Source: Paenisporosarcina indica | GTDB taxonomy: Bacteria > Bacillota > Bacilli > Bacillales_A > Planococcaceae | Length of the DNA: 64,000 nucleotides | Direction: 5' to 3' | NCBI RefSeq assembly: GCF_001939075.1 | Contig: NZ_MPTA01000001.1 | Location: 1,100,451 to 1,164,450, forward strand | Position numbers and translations under genes: made by a program | The notes under the pieces: model-generated | What the model was told of the DNA's origin: nothing | Databases searched by the model: none | What the model saw: only the letters and a program-made list of their open reading frames with translations | Shown: positions 38,881-48,415 of the stretch, one piece after another | Layout: every line of letters starts with the position of its first letter | How positions within the stretch are numbered: the first letter of the stretch is position 1

Positions 38881-39642
38881 TTATGAACGAATTCGTTTCA
38901 CAGGAATTTCTTTTGTTATATCGTTAATAACCCAACTTGCTGCGATTAATCCTACAACGGATGGAACAAAAGCGTTCGACGATGGAGGCATTTTTGCTTT
39001 TCGAATTGTTGCGTCTGGTTTCCCTACTGTGCCAACTACATCCTCTCGAACGACAATCGGGCTTTCATCAGAGAAGACTACAGGAATACCTTTGCGAATG
39101 CCATCTTTACGGAGTTTTGTGCGGATGATTTTCGCTAATGGATCTGTATTTGTTTTTGAAATGTCGGCGATTTTAAATCTTGTTGGGTCAGTTTTGTTTG
39201 CTGCTCCCATGCTTGAAATCATTTTCACTCCGCGTGCTAAACATTCTTTCATCAAATGGATTTTGTAAATGATCGTGTCTGATGCATCTATGACGTAATC
39301 CAGGTTATGACTGAAAAATTCTTCAAATGTTTCTTCAGTGTAGAACATATGTAAATCATGTACTTCACACTCAGGGTTAATATCCAATATTCGTTCTTTC
39401 ATGACTTCCGATTTAGAGCGACCTACTGTTGATGTGTATGCAACTAATTGGCGATTGATATTTGTAATATCCACATTGTCTTTATCGACAAGAATGATTT
39501 TTCCAATGCCGCTACGTGCACAAGCCTCAGCAGCAAAAGAACCTACGCCACCAACACCAAGTATTGCGACGGTGGTGTTTCTATATAAATCTACGCCCTC
39601 TTTACCGACGGCTAATTCATTTCTTGAAAACTGATGTAACAT
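38881..39642 (-). CDS. tcdA: tRNA threonylcarbamoyladenosine dehydratase TcdA
   Basis: TcdA (CsdL, YrvM) cyclises t6A37 of ANN-decoding tRNAs to ct6A using ATP. The 253-aa E1-like protein has the ATP-binding LGVGGVGSFAAEACARSGIG, the VDKDNVDITNINRQ motif and DASDTIIYKI. ATG 39642 follows GAGAGG. It is separated from aspS by the 6S RNA gene, the same order as in B. subtilis. Confidence 0.94.
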   Translation of the reverse strand: MLHQFSRNELAVGKEGVDLYRNTTVAILGVGGVGSFAAEACARSGIGKIILVDKDNVDITNINRQLVAYTSTVGRSKSEVMKERILDINPECEVHDLHMFYTEETFEEFFSHNLDYVIDASDTIIYKIHLMKECLARGVKMISSMGAANKTDPTRFKIADISKTNTDPLAKIIRTKLRKDGIRKGIPVVFSDESPIVVREDVVGTVGKPDATIRKAKMPPSSNAFVPSVVGLIAASWVINDITKEIPVKRIRS

Positions 39643-39687
39643 TTTTTTACCTCTCAATCTATATCTTTTTAGTCGGATTTATACTCA

Positions 39688-39722
39688 ATAAAAACCCCCT
39701 AGCCTTATAGATAGCTAGAGGG
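39688..39722 (-). terminator. Rho-independent terminator of the 6S RNA gene
   Basis: On the minus strand, CCCTCTAGC and GCTAGGGGG form a stem with one bulge, followed by TTTTTATT. It lies just downstream of the predicted 6S RNA 3' end. Confidence 0.85.
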
Positions 39723-39738
39723 ATTATACATAATGAAA

Positions 39739-39923
39739 GGACGAATCCCAATTGTGCCGTCATTATGGTATCGTTTTGAACCCGCAAACAGCAGGTGGGT
39801 ATCCACTTCATAACTTTAAAAGTCCCCTGGGGGCATGTTTGCCATTACGAAAGGAGGATTCCCGACGATATAATTGTTCGGTCAAAAGCGATTGGCAATA
39901 AACGAACACATCAGGATTCGTGT
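39739..39923 (-). ncRNA. ssrS: 6S RNA (BsrA-type), regulator of RNA polymerase
   Basis: This is a 185-nt RNA on the minus strand, between aspS and tcdA, the location of 6S-1 RNA in B. subtilis. The ends close with ACGAATCC near the 5' end (39914-39921) and GGATTCGT near the 3' end (39741-39748), an 8-bp perfect stem. A good promoter (39931-39959) is placed to start near 39923, and a terminator follows. The 5' segment CCTGATGTG and the internal ATGCCCCCAGGGG hairpin also fit the family. 6S RNA mimics an open promoter and sequesters SigA polymerase. A covariance-model search would confirm it. Confidence 0.85.
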
Positions 39924-39930
39924 TACAAGT

Positions 39931-39959
39931 ATCTTATCATAGCTATTTTAGAAATTCAA
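39931..39959 (-). promoter_or_regulatory. SigA promoter of the 6S RNA gene
   Basis: TTGAAT (39954-39959), a 17-nt spacer and TAAGAT (39931-39936) on the minus strand, 4 nt past the aspS stop. Confidence 0.75.
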
Positions 39960-39963
39960 CCAC

Positions 39964-41751
39964 TTATTCAACCGATTTTGCATTTTTCTGAAGATTTATC
40001 GCTAATGATAAATCTTTTAATTGTTCCTCAGAAACTGGACTTGGAGCTTTCGTTAAAATGTCACTCGCACTCGCTGTTTTAGGGAAAGCAATTGTGTCGC
40101 GTAAGTTTGTACGACCAGCCAGTATCATAACAATCCGGTCTAAACCAAAGGCAATCCCACCATGTGGAGGGGTTCCATATTCGAATGCTTCCATTAAGAA
40201 TCCAAATTGAGCTGTCGCTTCTTCTTTTGAGAATCCTAAAATGCTGAACATTTTTTCTTGAATATTACGCTCATAAATCCGTAATGATCCCCCACCAAGT
40301 TCGTAGCCATTTAATACTAAGTCGTACGCTTGAGCACGTACTTCCGCTGGATTTGAATCCATTAATTCGATGTCCTCGACAAATGGCATCGTGAATGGAT
40401 GATGTGCTGCATAATAGCGCCCATCCTCAGCGTCGTATTCAAATAACGGCCAGTCAACGACCCAAAGGAATGCAAACTTGCTTTCATCAATCAACTGAAG
40501 TTCTTTACCCAATTTCAAGCGTAGAGCACCTAAAGAATCGGCAACAACCGATTTTTTATCAGCCACAAATAATAATAAGTCTCCAGCTTCGGCTTGAAGT
40601 GTCTCTGCCAATTTCTCCCCGGCTTCACCTTCAAAGAATTTAGCGATTGGACCCTTTAGTCCTTCTTCATCTACTTTTAACCAAGCTAAACCTTTTGCTC
40701 CATAAACTGCCGCAAAGACACCTAATGCATCAATATCTTTTCTGGAATAGTTAGCTGCAGCACCTTTGACGTTGATTGCTTTTACTTGTCCTCCGTTTTC
40801 AACAGCCCCCGCGAAAACTTTAAATGAAGAATCTGCAACCAATGATGAAACGTCTTGTAATTCTAAGCCAAAGCGAACGTCTGGTTTATCTGAACCAAAA
40901 CGGTCCATTGCTTCTGTATACTTCATACGTTGGAATGGTGTTTCGATCTCGATGCCTTTTACATCTTTCATGACCTTTTTCATCATGCGTTCGTTCTGTT
41001 CCAGAATTTCGTCCATTGACATGAAACTCATTTCCATATCGATTTGTGTGAATTCCGGTTGACGATCTGCACGTAAATCTTCATCACGGAAACAACGGGC
41101 AATTTGGTAATATTTTTCAATTCCTGATACCATCAGCATTTGTTTGAATAATTGTGGCGACTGAGGTAATGCATAAAATTCTCCTTCGTGAACACGGCTT
41201 GGCACCAAATAATCACGTGCTCCTTCAGGTGTTGATTTCGTTAAAATTGGTGTTTCCACTTCCAGGAATGCTTCTTCATCCAAGAAACGACGAATCGCTT
41301 TTGTTACTTCTGAACGCATTTTTAATGTGTCATACATTACAGGACGACGAAGGTCCAAATAACGATATTTTAATCGTAAGTCTTCATTGACATCTGTTTT
41401 ATCTTCAATAGCGAAAGGTGGGTTTTTTGCTTCATTGATGACAGTAACTTGAGTTGCTTGCACTTCAATACGACCCGTTTTCATGTTCGGGTTTACTTGG
41501 GACTCTTGACGTGCAACTACTTCACCGCTTATTTCAACTACATATTCATTGCGAAGTTTATCACCGATTACCAGGGCCTCCTCAGAGATTGCGGGATTGA
41601 TTACGATTTGAACAATCCCTGTACGGTCACGGAGGTCAACGAAAATGAGTCCACCAAGGTCACGTCTTTTTTGTACCCATCCTTTTAATACCACTTGTTG
41701 TCCGATTGCTTGTTCTGCTACTTCTCCACATGGATGTGTACGTTTTGTCAT
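39964..41751 (-). CDS. aspS: Aspartate-tRNA ligase
   Basis: AspRS, 595 aa, class II. It has the N-terminal OB-fold ([26 protein letters not shown]), motif 2 ([23 protein letters not shown]), the bacterial GAD insertion and motif 3 ([13 protein letters not shown]). Its ATG overlaps the hisS stop by 4 nt (ATGA), so it is coupled to hisS and shares its T-box control. Confidence 0.97.
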   Translation of the reverse strand: MTKRTHPCGEVAEQAIGQQVVLKGWVQKRRDLGGLIFVDLRDRTGIVQIVINPAISEEALVIGDKLRNEYVVEISGEVVARQESQVNPNMKTGRIEVQATQVTVINEAKNPPFAIEDKTDVNEDLRLKYRYLDLRRPVMYDTLKMRSEVTKAIRRFLDEEAFLEVETPILTKSTPEGARDYLVPSRVHEGEFYALPQSPQLFKQMLMVSGIEKYYQIARCFRDEDLRADRQPEFTQIDMEMSFMSMDEILEQNERMMKKVMKDVKGIEIETPFQRMKYTEAMDRFGSDKPDVRFGLELQDVSSLVADSSFKVFAGAVENGGQVKAINVKGAAANYSRKDIDALGVFAAVYGAKGLAWLKVDEEGLKGPIAKFFEGEAGEKLAETLQAEAGDLLLFVADKKSVVADSLGALRLKLGKELQLIDESKFAFLWVVDWPLFEYDAEDGRYYAAHHPFTMPFVEDIELMDSNPAEVRAQAYDLVLNGYELGGGSLRIYERNIQEKMFSILGFSKEEATAQFGFLMEAFEYGTPPHGGIAFGLDRIVMILAGRTNLRDTIAFPKTASASDILTKAPSPVSEEQLKDLSLAINLQKNAKSVE

Positions 41752-43040
41752 GCTAATTCCCCCATTGCTTTAATTACGATTTCGTTATAGTTTTGTACAA
41801 TTTCTTCAAATGTCATTTCCTGTTGTTTACCGGTTGCTAAATATTTTAAAGAAACTTTGCCAGTCTCCAGTTCATTATCTCCGATGACAACAGAGAATTT
41901 TGCATTTAGACGATCGGCTGACTTCATTTGTGCTTTTACTTTACGGTCCAAATAATCCATTTCTGCAGAGATATTGTGTTGACGGAGTTCCGATACGAAT
42001 GATACAGCTTTATCTTTTGCTGCTTCACCCATTGCCACTACATAAATATCCAATGCATCAAGAATTGAGAAATTTAATCCTTCAGCTTCTAATGCCAATA
42101 GTAGTCGTTCAATACTCATCCCAAAACCTATTCCTGGAGCCTCGGGACCACCTAAGTCTTCAACAAGTCCGTTATAACGGCCGCCTCCGGCAAGTGTCGT
42201 AATGGCACCAAAACCTTCGCCTTCACTCATGATTTCGAATGCTGTATGATTGTAATAATCAAGACCACGCACTAAGTTCGGATCCAATTCATATCCAACC
42301 TGTAATATGTCCAAGTAATGTTTTACTTTCTCGAAATAGGCTGCAGACTCTTCATTTAAGTAATCAGGTAGTTTCGGTGCTGTGCTCATTAATGGATTTT
42401 CACGATCCACTTTACAGTCCAGAATGCGAAGAGGATTCTTTTGCAAGCGATTTTGACAATCCGTGCAAAAACCTTCGATATGGGGAGCAAAATGTGAAAT
42501 CAGTGCATCTCGATGTGCTTGTCGGCTTTCCAAGTCACCCAGCGAGTTAATGACTAACTTAATCTTTTTCAATCCAGCCTTTTTATATACGCTCATCGCT
42601 AATGCCATTACTTCTGCATCAATTGCGGGATCTTTACTGCCTATTGCTTCGATTCCGAATTGTACGAATTGACGATAGCGTCCTGCTTGTTGTCGTTCAT
42701 AACGGAACATCGGTCCCATGTAGTACAATTTAACAGGTTGATTTGGCAACCCAAATAATTTGTTTTCTACAAATGAACGAACAACTGATGCCGTTCCTTC
42801 TGGACGCAATGTTAATGAACGATTTCCTCTATCTGTAAAGGTGTACATTTCTTTTTGAACGATATCTGTTGTATCCCCAACACTTCGAGTAAATAGTTCG
42901 GTATGTTCAAAAATTGGCGTTCGAATTTCTTTGTATTGATATAAATTACACGTATCGCGAATGAGTTGTTCTACTGCTTGCCATTTCTCTGTTTCACCCG
43001 GTAATAAATCTTTCGTTCCTCTTGGCACATTAATCGACAT
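41748..43040 (-). CDS. hisS: Histidine-tRNA ligase
   Basis: HisRS, 430 aa, class II. Motif 2 includes [20 protein letters not shown]. The His-specific motifs are [12 protein letters not shown] and AGGGRYNGL, and the C-terminal anticodon-binding domain follows residue 330. I chose ATG 43040 ([16 protein letters not shown]) with GAGAGGAG upstream; the longer open frame runs back into the T-box terminator. First gene of the hisS-aspS operon. Confidence 0.97.
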   Translation of the reverse strand: MSINVPRGTKDLLPGETEKWQAVEQLIRDTCNLYQYKEIRTPIFEHTELFTRSVGDTTDIVQKEMYTFTDRGNRSLTLRPEGTASVVRSFVENKLFGLPNQPVKLYYMGPMFRYERQQAGRYRQFVQFGIEAIGSKDPAIDAEVMALAMSVYKKAGLKKIKLVINSLGDLESRQAHRDALISHFAPHIEGFCTDCQNRLQKNPLRILDCKVDRENPLMSTAPKLPDYLNEESAAYFEKVKHYLDILQVGYELDPNLVRGLDYYNHTAFEIMSEGEGFGAITTLAGGGRYNGLVEDLGGPEAPGIGFGMSIERLLLALEAEGLNFSILDALDIYVVAMGEAAKDKAVSFVSELRQHNISAEMDYLDRKVKAQMKSADRLNAKFSVVIGDNELETGKVSLKYLATGKQQEMTFEEIVQNYNEIVIKAMGELA

Positions 43041-43066
43041 GTAATGGGCTCCTCTCATTGACAAAA

Positions 43067-43343
43067 TAAAAAAGCTCCCGCCCCTCGCGCACATACGCAA
43101 GGGACGAGAGCTATTGTAAGCTTCCGCGGTTCCACCCTAGTTGACACAAAATTCTTGTGTCCTCTCAAGTCCGGATAACGGCCGGTTCCGTTTTCGCCTA
43201 CTACATACATTTCGTATGTTTCGACGAAAAGCCTTTCAAGTGTTGTTCACTGAGTGCTTCTGTAGGAAAGATTTCAGCCACGTCTTTCCCTCTCTTGACA
43301 GCGTATTAAACAGCTACTTTCTTGGTCATTGGCACTTTGTTTG
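43067..43343 (-). ncRNA. T-box leader of hisS-aspS
   Basis: The T-box sequence AGGGTGGAACCGCG lies at about 43124-43137. The terminator (43067-43112) is a long GCTCTCGTCCCTTGCG stem followed by six Ts. Stem I lies upstream, and a CAC (His) triplet after GAAG (43254-43256) sits at the position equivalent to the alaS specifier. The variable base of the UGGN bulge is A, which would not pair with the C73 expected for tRNA-His. Confidence 0.9.
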
Positions 43344-43349
43344 TTTCAG

Positions 43350-43377
43350 ATTATACCTTATCTTAATAACTGTTCAA
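43350..43377 (-). promoter_or_regulatory. SigA promoter of hisS-aspS
   Basis: TTGAAC (43372-43377), a 16-nt spacer and TATAAT (43350-43355) on the minus strand, just upstream of the T-box leader. Confidence 0.75.
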
Positions 43378-43452
43378 AAGAAAGTCAACCTTTTTCAAAA
43401 AGGGATAGTTTTTTTGTGACTCAATCAGTACAATGAAGGAAAGGAGGAAATA

Positions 43453-45009
43453 ATGAGAAAATTTCATCTTAAAAAACACATAAACATATTATTAGCCATT
43501 ATTTTATTATTATCCCTGACTTTGCCATCAAACACACAAGCAGGTGGCGCAGAAGTCCAATCAACCGTATCAAATTTGCATATGCGATCGGGTCCTGGTC
43601 TAGCCTATCCGATTATCGCTTCACTTCAGAGGGGTGATCGTATGCTGGTTCTTGACCAACAAAATGATTGGATTAAGGTTCGAAAAGGCTCTGCTGAAGG
43701 CTGGGTAGCTTCATGGTATACAAAGCAACTTGGAGAAAAGAATCAACAATCCGGACAATTTGTCGTATCAAAAGTTGACCGATTAAATGTTCGTTCGCAA
43801 GGTTCCACTGATGCTGCTGTGCTGACACAGCTATCAGCGGGTCAACAAGCCACACTACTTCGCGATCATGGGAATTGGGTTGAAATTTCAGTTAACCAAG
43901 TTCAAGGTTTTGTAGCAAAAGAATACATAACAATCCAACAAAACGAATCGAAACCTGCAACACCCCAAGTATCGAATAGCAATCAATTTGAAGTATCTGT
44001 AAATAGCTTAAATGTCCGCTCTAAAGCAGACTTATCTGCCAAGAAAGTAGGACGGATCAGCCAAGGTGAACGTTACAAAGTGCTTGAAAAACAACATAAT
44101 TGGGTGAAAATCCAACTTTCTAAAAATGAAAGCGGATGGGTCTACTCATTTTATGGAACGTTCACAGCTTCAGCTGCTACTAGCACCACTGAAAAAGTTC
44201 AAGTTAGTAAACCGGTAGAATCAAAGGCAATCTTAATTTTGCATAATGGGACAAACATTCGCTCAAATCCATCCACTTCGAGTGAAGTGGTGTATCGAGC
44301 CAATGCGGGTGAATCATTTAGTACGGTTGGACAAAGTGGTGATTGGTATGAGATAAAAACGCCTGATGGGGCAACAGGGTTTATTGCGAACTGGGTTGTC
44401 TCTTCAAATTCTACAGAAGAAGAACCACAACAACAAAAACAAGAAGAACGAAAAAAAGGGACCTTAAAAGGGTTGTCCATCGTCATTGATCCAGGTCACG
44501 GAGGAAATGATCATGGAACCACGGGTGCTCGAGGAACAGACGAAAAAGGCATCACGTTGAGTACGTCGGAAATGTTAGCTAGTAAACTGCGTGCAGCCGG
44601 TGCAACTGTCGTGATGACTCGTAACTCTGATGTGTATGTGGACTTGCGTAAACGCGTAGCCATCGGTCATCAACTAGCTGCTGATGCCTTTATCAGCGTT
44701 CATTACGATGCAACTGATAGTAGTTCCATCAACGGATTTACTACGTACTACATGCATGGCTATCAAAAAGGCTTAGCAAGAAGTGTCCATGAATCCCTAG
44801 GAGAAAAAATTTCATTGCGTGATCGTGGCACTCAACCCGGGAACTACCTCGTATTACGAGAAAATCGTCAACAAGCAATTTTAATCGAATTAGGATTCTT
44901 GAGTAACTTATCGGAAGAGCGTGCGGTAACGACTGAACAATTTAGAGAACAAGCTACATTGGGTATTTATAATGGCGTCGTTAACTATTTTGATGACCAA
45001 TTAGATTAA
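43453..45009 (+). CDS. yrvJ: Secreted SH3b-domain N-acetylmuramoyl-L-alanine amidase (YrvJ-like)
   Basis: This 518-aa cell wall hydrolase has a Sec signal peptide (residues 1 to about 30, ending NTQAGG) and four bacterial SH3 repeats (about 36-92, 102-160, 178-236, 260-312, each with NVRS/HMRS-type cores and a WV/WI-K motif). A Glu/Gln/Lys-rich linker follows, then an Amidase_3 catalytic domain from about residue 343 (IVIDPGHGGNDHG, ISVHYDA, LIELGFLSN) with zinc ligands. It cuts the amide bond between MurNAc and L-Ala. It is transcribed divergently from hisS. Confidence 0.94.
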   Translation: MRKFHLKKHINILLAIILLLSLTLPSNTQAGGAEVQSTVSNLHMRSGPGLAYPIIASLQRGDRMLVLDQQNDWIKVRKGSAEGWVASWYTKQLGEKNQQSGQFVVSKVDRLNVRSQGSTDAAVLTQLSAGQQATLLRDHGNWVEISVNQVQGFVAKEYITIQQNESKPATPQVSNSNQFEVSVNSLNVRSKADLSAKKVGRISQGERYKVLEKQHNWVKIQLSKNESGWVYSFYGTFTASAATSTTEKVQVSKPVESKAILILHNGTNIRSNPSTSSEVVYRANAGESFSTVGQSGDWYEIKTPDGATGFIANWVVSSNSTEEEPQQQKQEERKKGTLKGLSIVIDPGHGGNDHGTTGARGTDEKGITLSTSEMLASKLRAAGATVVMTRNSDVYVDLRKRVAIGHQLAADAFISVHYDATDSSSINGFTTYYMHGYQKGLARSVHESLGEKISLRDRGTQPGNYLVLRENRQQAILIELGFLSNLSEERAVTTEQFREQATLGIYNGVVNYFDDQLD

Positions 45010-45023
45010 TTCAAATCGAAAAG

Positions 45024-45060
45024 AATGCTCGCCCACAATTTAGTGGACGAGCATTTTTTA
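45024..45060. terminator. Bidirectional terminator between yrvJ and dtd
   Basis: AATGCTCG (45024-45031) and CGAGCATT (45048-45055), extended by CCCAC/GTGGA pairing and flanked by a T-run on the plus strand and A/T-rich sequence on the other, between convergent genes. Confidence 0.85.
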
Positions 45061-45065
45061 TCATT

Positions 45066-45506
45066 TTATTTAGATTCAACAATTAACGTAACCGGACCAT
45101 CATTGGTGAGTGATACCTTCATCATTGCACCGAAAACTCCGGTCTCGACATGTAATTGCAGTCTTCGAAGTTCTTCGTTAAAGAATTCCCATAACGGTTT
45201 TGCTATATCTGGTTTCGCCGCTTCACTAAAACTTGGACGTCTCCCTTTACGCGTATCACCATATAAGGTGAATTGTGAAATGGATAAAATGGAACCACCC
45301 ACTTCAAAGATCGAGTGATTCATCTTCCCTTCTTCATCTTCAAATAACCGAAGATTGGCTACTTTTTCCGCTACATAACGTACATCTTCTTTAGTATCTT
45401 CATGCGTTATGCCAACGAGCAGAACAAACCCTTTTTCAATTTGTCCAGTGATTTCACCGTCTACTTCTACTTTTGCTTGTAAACTACGTTGTAATACGAC
45501 TCTCAT
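45066..45506 (-). CDS. dtd: D-aminoacyl-tRNA deacylase
   Basis: Dtd removes D-amino acids, and glycine from tRNA-Ala, to protect translation. The 146-aa protein shows [15 protein letters not shown], the active-site [18 protein letters not shown] and the C-terminal [11 protein letters not shown] with the Gly-Pro motif. It follows relA by 14 nt. Confidence 0.96.
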   Translation of the reverse strand: MRVVLQRSLQAKVEVDGEITGQIEKGFVLLVGITHEDTKEDVRYVAEKVANLRLFEDEEGKMNHSIFEVGGSILSISQFTLYGDTRKGRRPSFSEAAKPDIAKPLWEFFNEELRRLQLHVETGVFGAMMKVSLTNDGPVTLIVESK

Positions 45507-45520
45507 AACTAAACAATTCC

Positions 45521-47716
45521 TCAGTTCGTCATTCGTTGCACAAAGTAAATATCCGGTATTTGTTTAATGCGTTCCACAACCCGATGCAAATGTGCAATAT
45601 TGACAATCAGTATCGTCATATTAATCGTCGCAATTTTATCACGATCCGCTTTCCCGCTAACTGCAGAAATATTCGTTTTTGATTCATTGACGACTTGCAT
45701 CACTTCATTTAATAATCCCGGACGATCAAAAGCGGAAATCTCAATATCAACTTGATACTCTTTACGAGTCGTGGCTAATGTTTGACCCCACTCAACATCA
45801 ATAATTCGTTCATTCGTATATTCGTCATGTACATTTGGACAATCTGAACGGTGAACAGAAACACCGCGCCCTTTCGTGATGAATCCCACGATATCATCTC
45901 CTGGTACAGGACGACAACAACGGGATAATCGGATAAGCAAGTTATCGATTCCTTTAACAATTACGCCGGATTCAGTCGCTTTGCGCAAGCTTGGTGTGTT
46001 CATTTCTTTGGTGATTTTTTCTAAGGCTACTTCATGATCCCGAATTTTTCGCATTTTTTCTGCTAATCGATTCACAACCTGTTGAGCAGTAATCCCATTA
46101 AAACCAACTGCAGCATACATATCTTCTTCACTTGCAAAATTGAATTTCTCACACACACGTTTAATGTTTTCGTTAACCAGTACTTCTTTCACATCAAAAT
46201 CTTGTACTCTAATTTCTTTTTCGATCATTTCCCGCCCTTTATGGACATTGTCTTCACGAAGTTGCTTCTTGAAGAATTGTTTAATTTTATTTTTTGCTTG
46301 TGACGATTGAGCAATTTTCAACCAATCCCGACTTGGACCAAAGGATTGTTTGGACGTTAATATTTCGATAATATCGCCAGTCTTTAATTTTGTATCTAGC
46401 GGTACCATTTTCCCGTTTACTTTAGAACCGATTGTTTTATTGCCGATTTCCGAGTGAACTCGGTATGCAAAATCAATCGGTACAGAACCAGCAGGAAGTT
46501 CCAATACATCACCTTTTGGCGAAAATACATAGACCATATCTGAGAACAAATCGAATTTCAGAGATTCCATAAATTCTTCCGCATTTGAAGACTCACTTTG
46601 ATATTCCAAAATTTCACGGAACCAGGTAAGTTTCGAGTCAACAGATTTATTAGTAGGTTCAACCGTCTTGCCTTCTTTATATGCCCAGTGAGCAGCAACT
46701 CCGAATTCAGCAATGCGATGCATTTCAATTGTACGAATTTGCACCTCTAATGGATCGCCTTGGGGGCCAATAACCGTTGTATGAAGCGATTGGTATAAAT
46801 TTTGTTTAGGCATGGCAATATAATCTTTGAAACGACCAGGCATTGGTTTCCAAAGTGTATGGATGATCCCAAGAACCGCGTAACAATCTTTGATGCTTTC
46901 TACCGTTATTCGCACAGCAAGTAAATCATAGATTTCGTTAAATTGTTTGTTCTGGAGTACCATTTTTTTATAAATGCTGTAGATGTGTTTAGGTCGACCA
47001 AATAAATCGGCCGCGATTTCTACATCACTTAATTCAACTTTGATATCTTCCATGACATGATTTAAATATTCTTCACGTTCTGTTCGCTTACGTTTCATCA
47101 AATTCACAATTCGGTAATATTGCTGTGGATTTAGATAGCGTAACGCGATATCTTCTAATTCCCATTTTATAGTAGAAATTCCTAAGCGATGTGCAAGGGG
47201 AGCGAAAATTTCAAGTGTTTCACTCGCTTTAATCCGTTGTTTTTCGACCGGTTGGAATTTTAAAGTACGCATGTTGTGTAGACGGTCTGCCAGTTTTATT
47301 AAGATCACGCGGATATCTTGTGCCATTGCAACGAACATTTTACGATGATTTTCCGCTTGCTGTTCTTCTTTTGACATATATTTTATTTTGCTTAACTTTG
47401 TGACACCCTCAACTAACATAGCCACTTCTTCGCTAAATTCACGAACGAGATCTTCTCTTAGGATCTCGGTATCTTCAACGACATCATGTAAAAAACCGGC
47501 AGCTACTGTTGCAGGATCCATTTGTAGTTCGGCTAAAATCCCCGCTACTTGAATTGGGTGGATAATATATGGCTCCCCCGATTTTCTAAATTGTTCCCGA
47601 TGAGCGTATTCCGCCATTTCATACGACTTTTTGACAATTTGAACGTTTTTGTCATTCATGTACGTAGCGACAATTGCGAACACTTCTTCAACAGTTAATA
47701 CTTGGTCTTTCGCCAT
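45521..47716 (-). CDS. relA: Bifunctional (p)ppGpp synthetase/hydrolase RelA
   Basis: This 731-aa Rel enzyme controls the stringent response. The HD hydrolase is intact ([35 protein letters not shown]). The synthetase domain has [29 protein letters not shown] and [12 protein letters not shown] ([17 protein letters not shown]), a zinc-finger-like HC region ([15 protein letters not shown]) and a C-terminal ACT domain follow. Both catalytic halves look functional. It is flanked by apt and dtd as in B. subtilis. Confidence 0.96.
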   Translation of the reverse strand: MAKDQVLTVEEVFAIVATYMNDKNVQIVKKSYEMAEYAHREQFRKSGEPYIIHPIQVAGILAELQMDPATVAAGFLHDVVEDTEILREDLVREFSEEVAMLVEGVTKLSKIKYMSKEEQQAENHRKMFVAMAQDIRVILIKLADRLHNMRTLKFQPVEKQRIKASETLEIFAPLAHRLGISTIKWELEDIALRYLNPQQYYRIVNLMKRKRTEREEYLNHVMEDIKVELSDVEIAADLFGRPKHIYSIYKKMVLQNKQFNEIYDLLAVRITVESIKDCYAVLGIIHTLWKPMPGRFKDYIAMPKQNLYQSLHTTVIGPQGDPLEVQIRTIEMHRIAEFGVAAHWAYKEGKTVEPTNKSVDSKLTWFREILEYQSESSNAEEFMESLKFDLFSDMVYVFSPKGDVLELPAGSVPIDFAYRVHSEIGNKTIGSKVNGKMVPLDTKLKTGDIIEILTSKQSFGPSRDWLKIAQSSQAKNKIKQFFKKQLREDNVHKGREMIEKEIRVQDFDVKEVLVNENIKRVCEKFNFASEEDMYAAVGFNGITAQQVVNRLAEKMRKIRDHEVALEKITKEMNTPSLRKATESGVIVKGIDNLLIRLSRCCRPVPGDDIVGFITKGRGVSVHRSDCPNVHDEYTNERIIDVEWGQTLATTRKEYQVDIEISAFDRPGLLNEVMQVVNESKTNISAVSGKADRDKIATINMTILIVNIAHLHRVVERIKQIPDIYFVQRMTN

Positions 47717-47773
47717 GTTGATTCACCAGACTCCATTCACTTTTCGAAATATGTATATAAAGTCTATTGTATA

Positions 47774-47873
47774 TTAGAAAAACACAGTTTGCACCCACGA
47801 TGGTTTAATCTGTTGTATTTTCTTATACTGAAATCCGTTAAATTTTCAGCTGTTTTTCAGTTCAAAAAAAGAA
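47774..47873. repeat. Dispersed two-hairpin element, copy 3
   Basis: Begins TTAGAAAAACACA. Stem 1 is CAGTTTGCA with a degenerate partner TTTAATCTG. Stem 2 is ACTGAA (47827-47832) with TTCAGT (47856-47861), a compensated change from the ACTGAT/ATCAGT of copies 1 and 2. It lies between the apt terminator and relA. A TACAAT on the minus strand (47766-47771) just outside could be the relA -10 box. Confidence 0.7.
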
Positions 47874-47889
47874 CGGACTCGTAAAGTCC
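47864..47889 (-). terminator. Rho-independent terminator of apt
   Basis: GGACT (47875-47879) and AGTCC (47885-47889), followed on the minus strand by a seven-T run, directly after apt. Confidence 0.8.
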
Positions 47890-47902
47890 ATCCTTTATAA
47901 GC

Positions 47903-48415
47903 TTAATATTGCATTAACGTACAAATGTCGTAACCTTTTAATTTTTCACGACCATTAAGGTATGTTAACTCGATTAAAAATGCACACCCGACAACGATTC
48001 CGCCCATTTGTTCGATCATTTTAATCGTTGCTTCAACCGTACCACCCGTTGCAAGTAAGTCGTCTACGATGATTACGCGTTGACCAGGTTTGATTGAATC
48101 TTTGTGCATTGTTAAAACATTTGATCCGTATTCTAGCGCATATTCCGCACGAATTACTTCACGAGGCAGTTTTCCTTCTTTACGTACAGGAGCAAAACCT
48201 AATTCCATCGCATAAGCAACAGGACAACCAATTATAAATCCGCGAGCTTCGGGTCCTGCAATCATATCTGCGTTGACAGTCTTCGCGTATTCTACGATTT
48301 GGTCCGTCGCATATTTGAATGCTTTCCCATTATCCATAATGGTTGTAATATCTTTAAATCGAATTCCAGGTTTTGGCCAATCTTCTACTATTGTTACATA
48401 TTGCTTTAAATCCAT
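47903..48415 (-). CDS. apt: Adenine phosphoribosyltransferase
   Basis: Apt converts adenine and PRPP to AMP. The 170-aa protein has [32 protein letters not shown] and the PRPP loop [13 protein letters not shown]. Its ATG shares one base with the recJ stop (TAATG), so the two are coupled. It could use adenine released by MtnN. Confidence 0.97.
   Translation of the reverse strand: MDLKQYVTIVEDWPKPGIRFKDITTIMDNGKAFKYATDQIVEYAKTVNADMIAGPEARGFIIGCPVAYAMELGFAPVRKEGKLPREVIRAEYALEYGSNVLTMHKDSIKPGQRVIIVDDLLATGGTVEATIKMIEQMGGIVVGCAFLIELTYLNGREKLKGYDICTLMQY

Noticed and set aside
38564..39268. A 234-aa open frame with VDQV and SCD heptad repeats
   Set aside because: It starts at the rarA terminator, its repeats are simply the 21-bp array read in frame, and its second half is antisense to tcdA. 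No ribosome binding site supports it.
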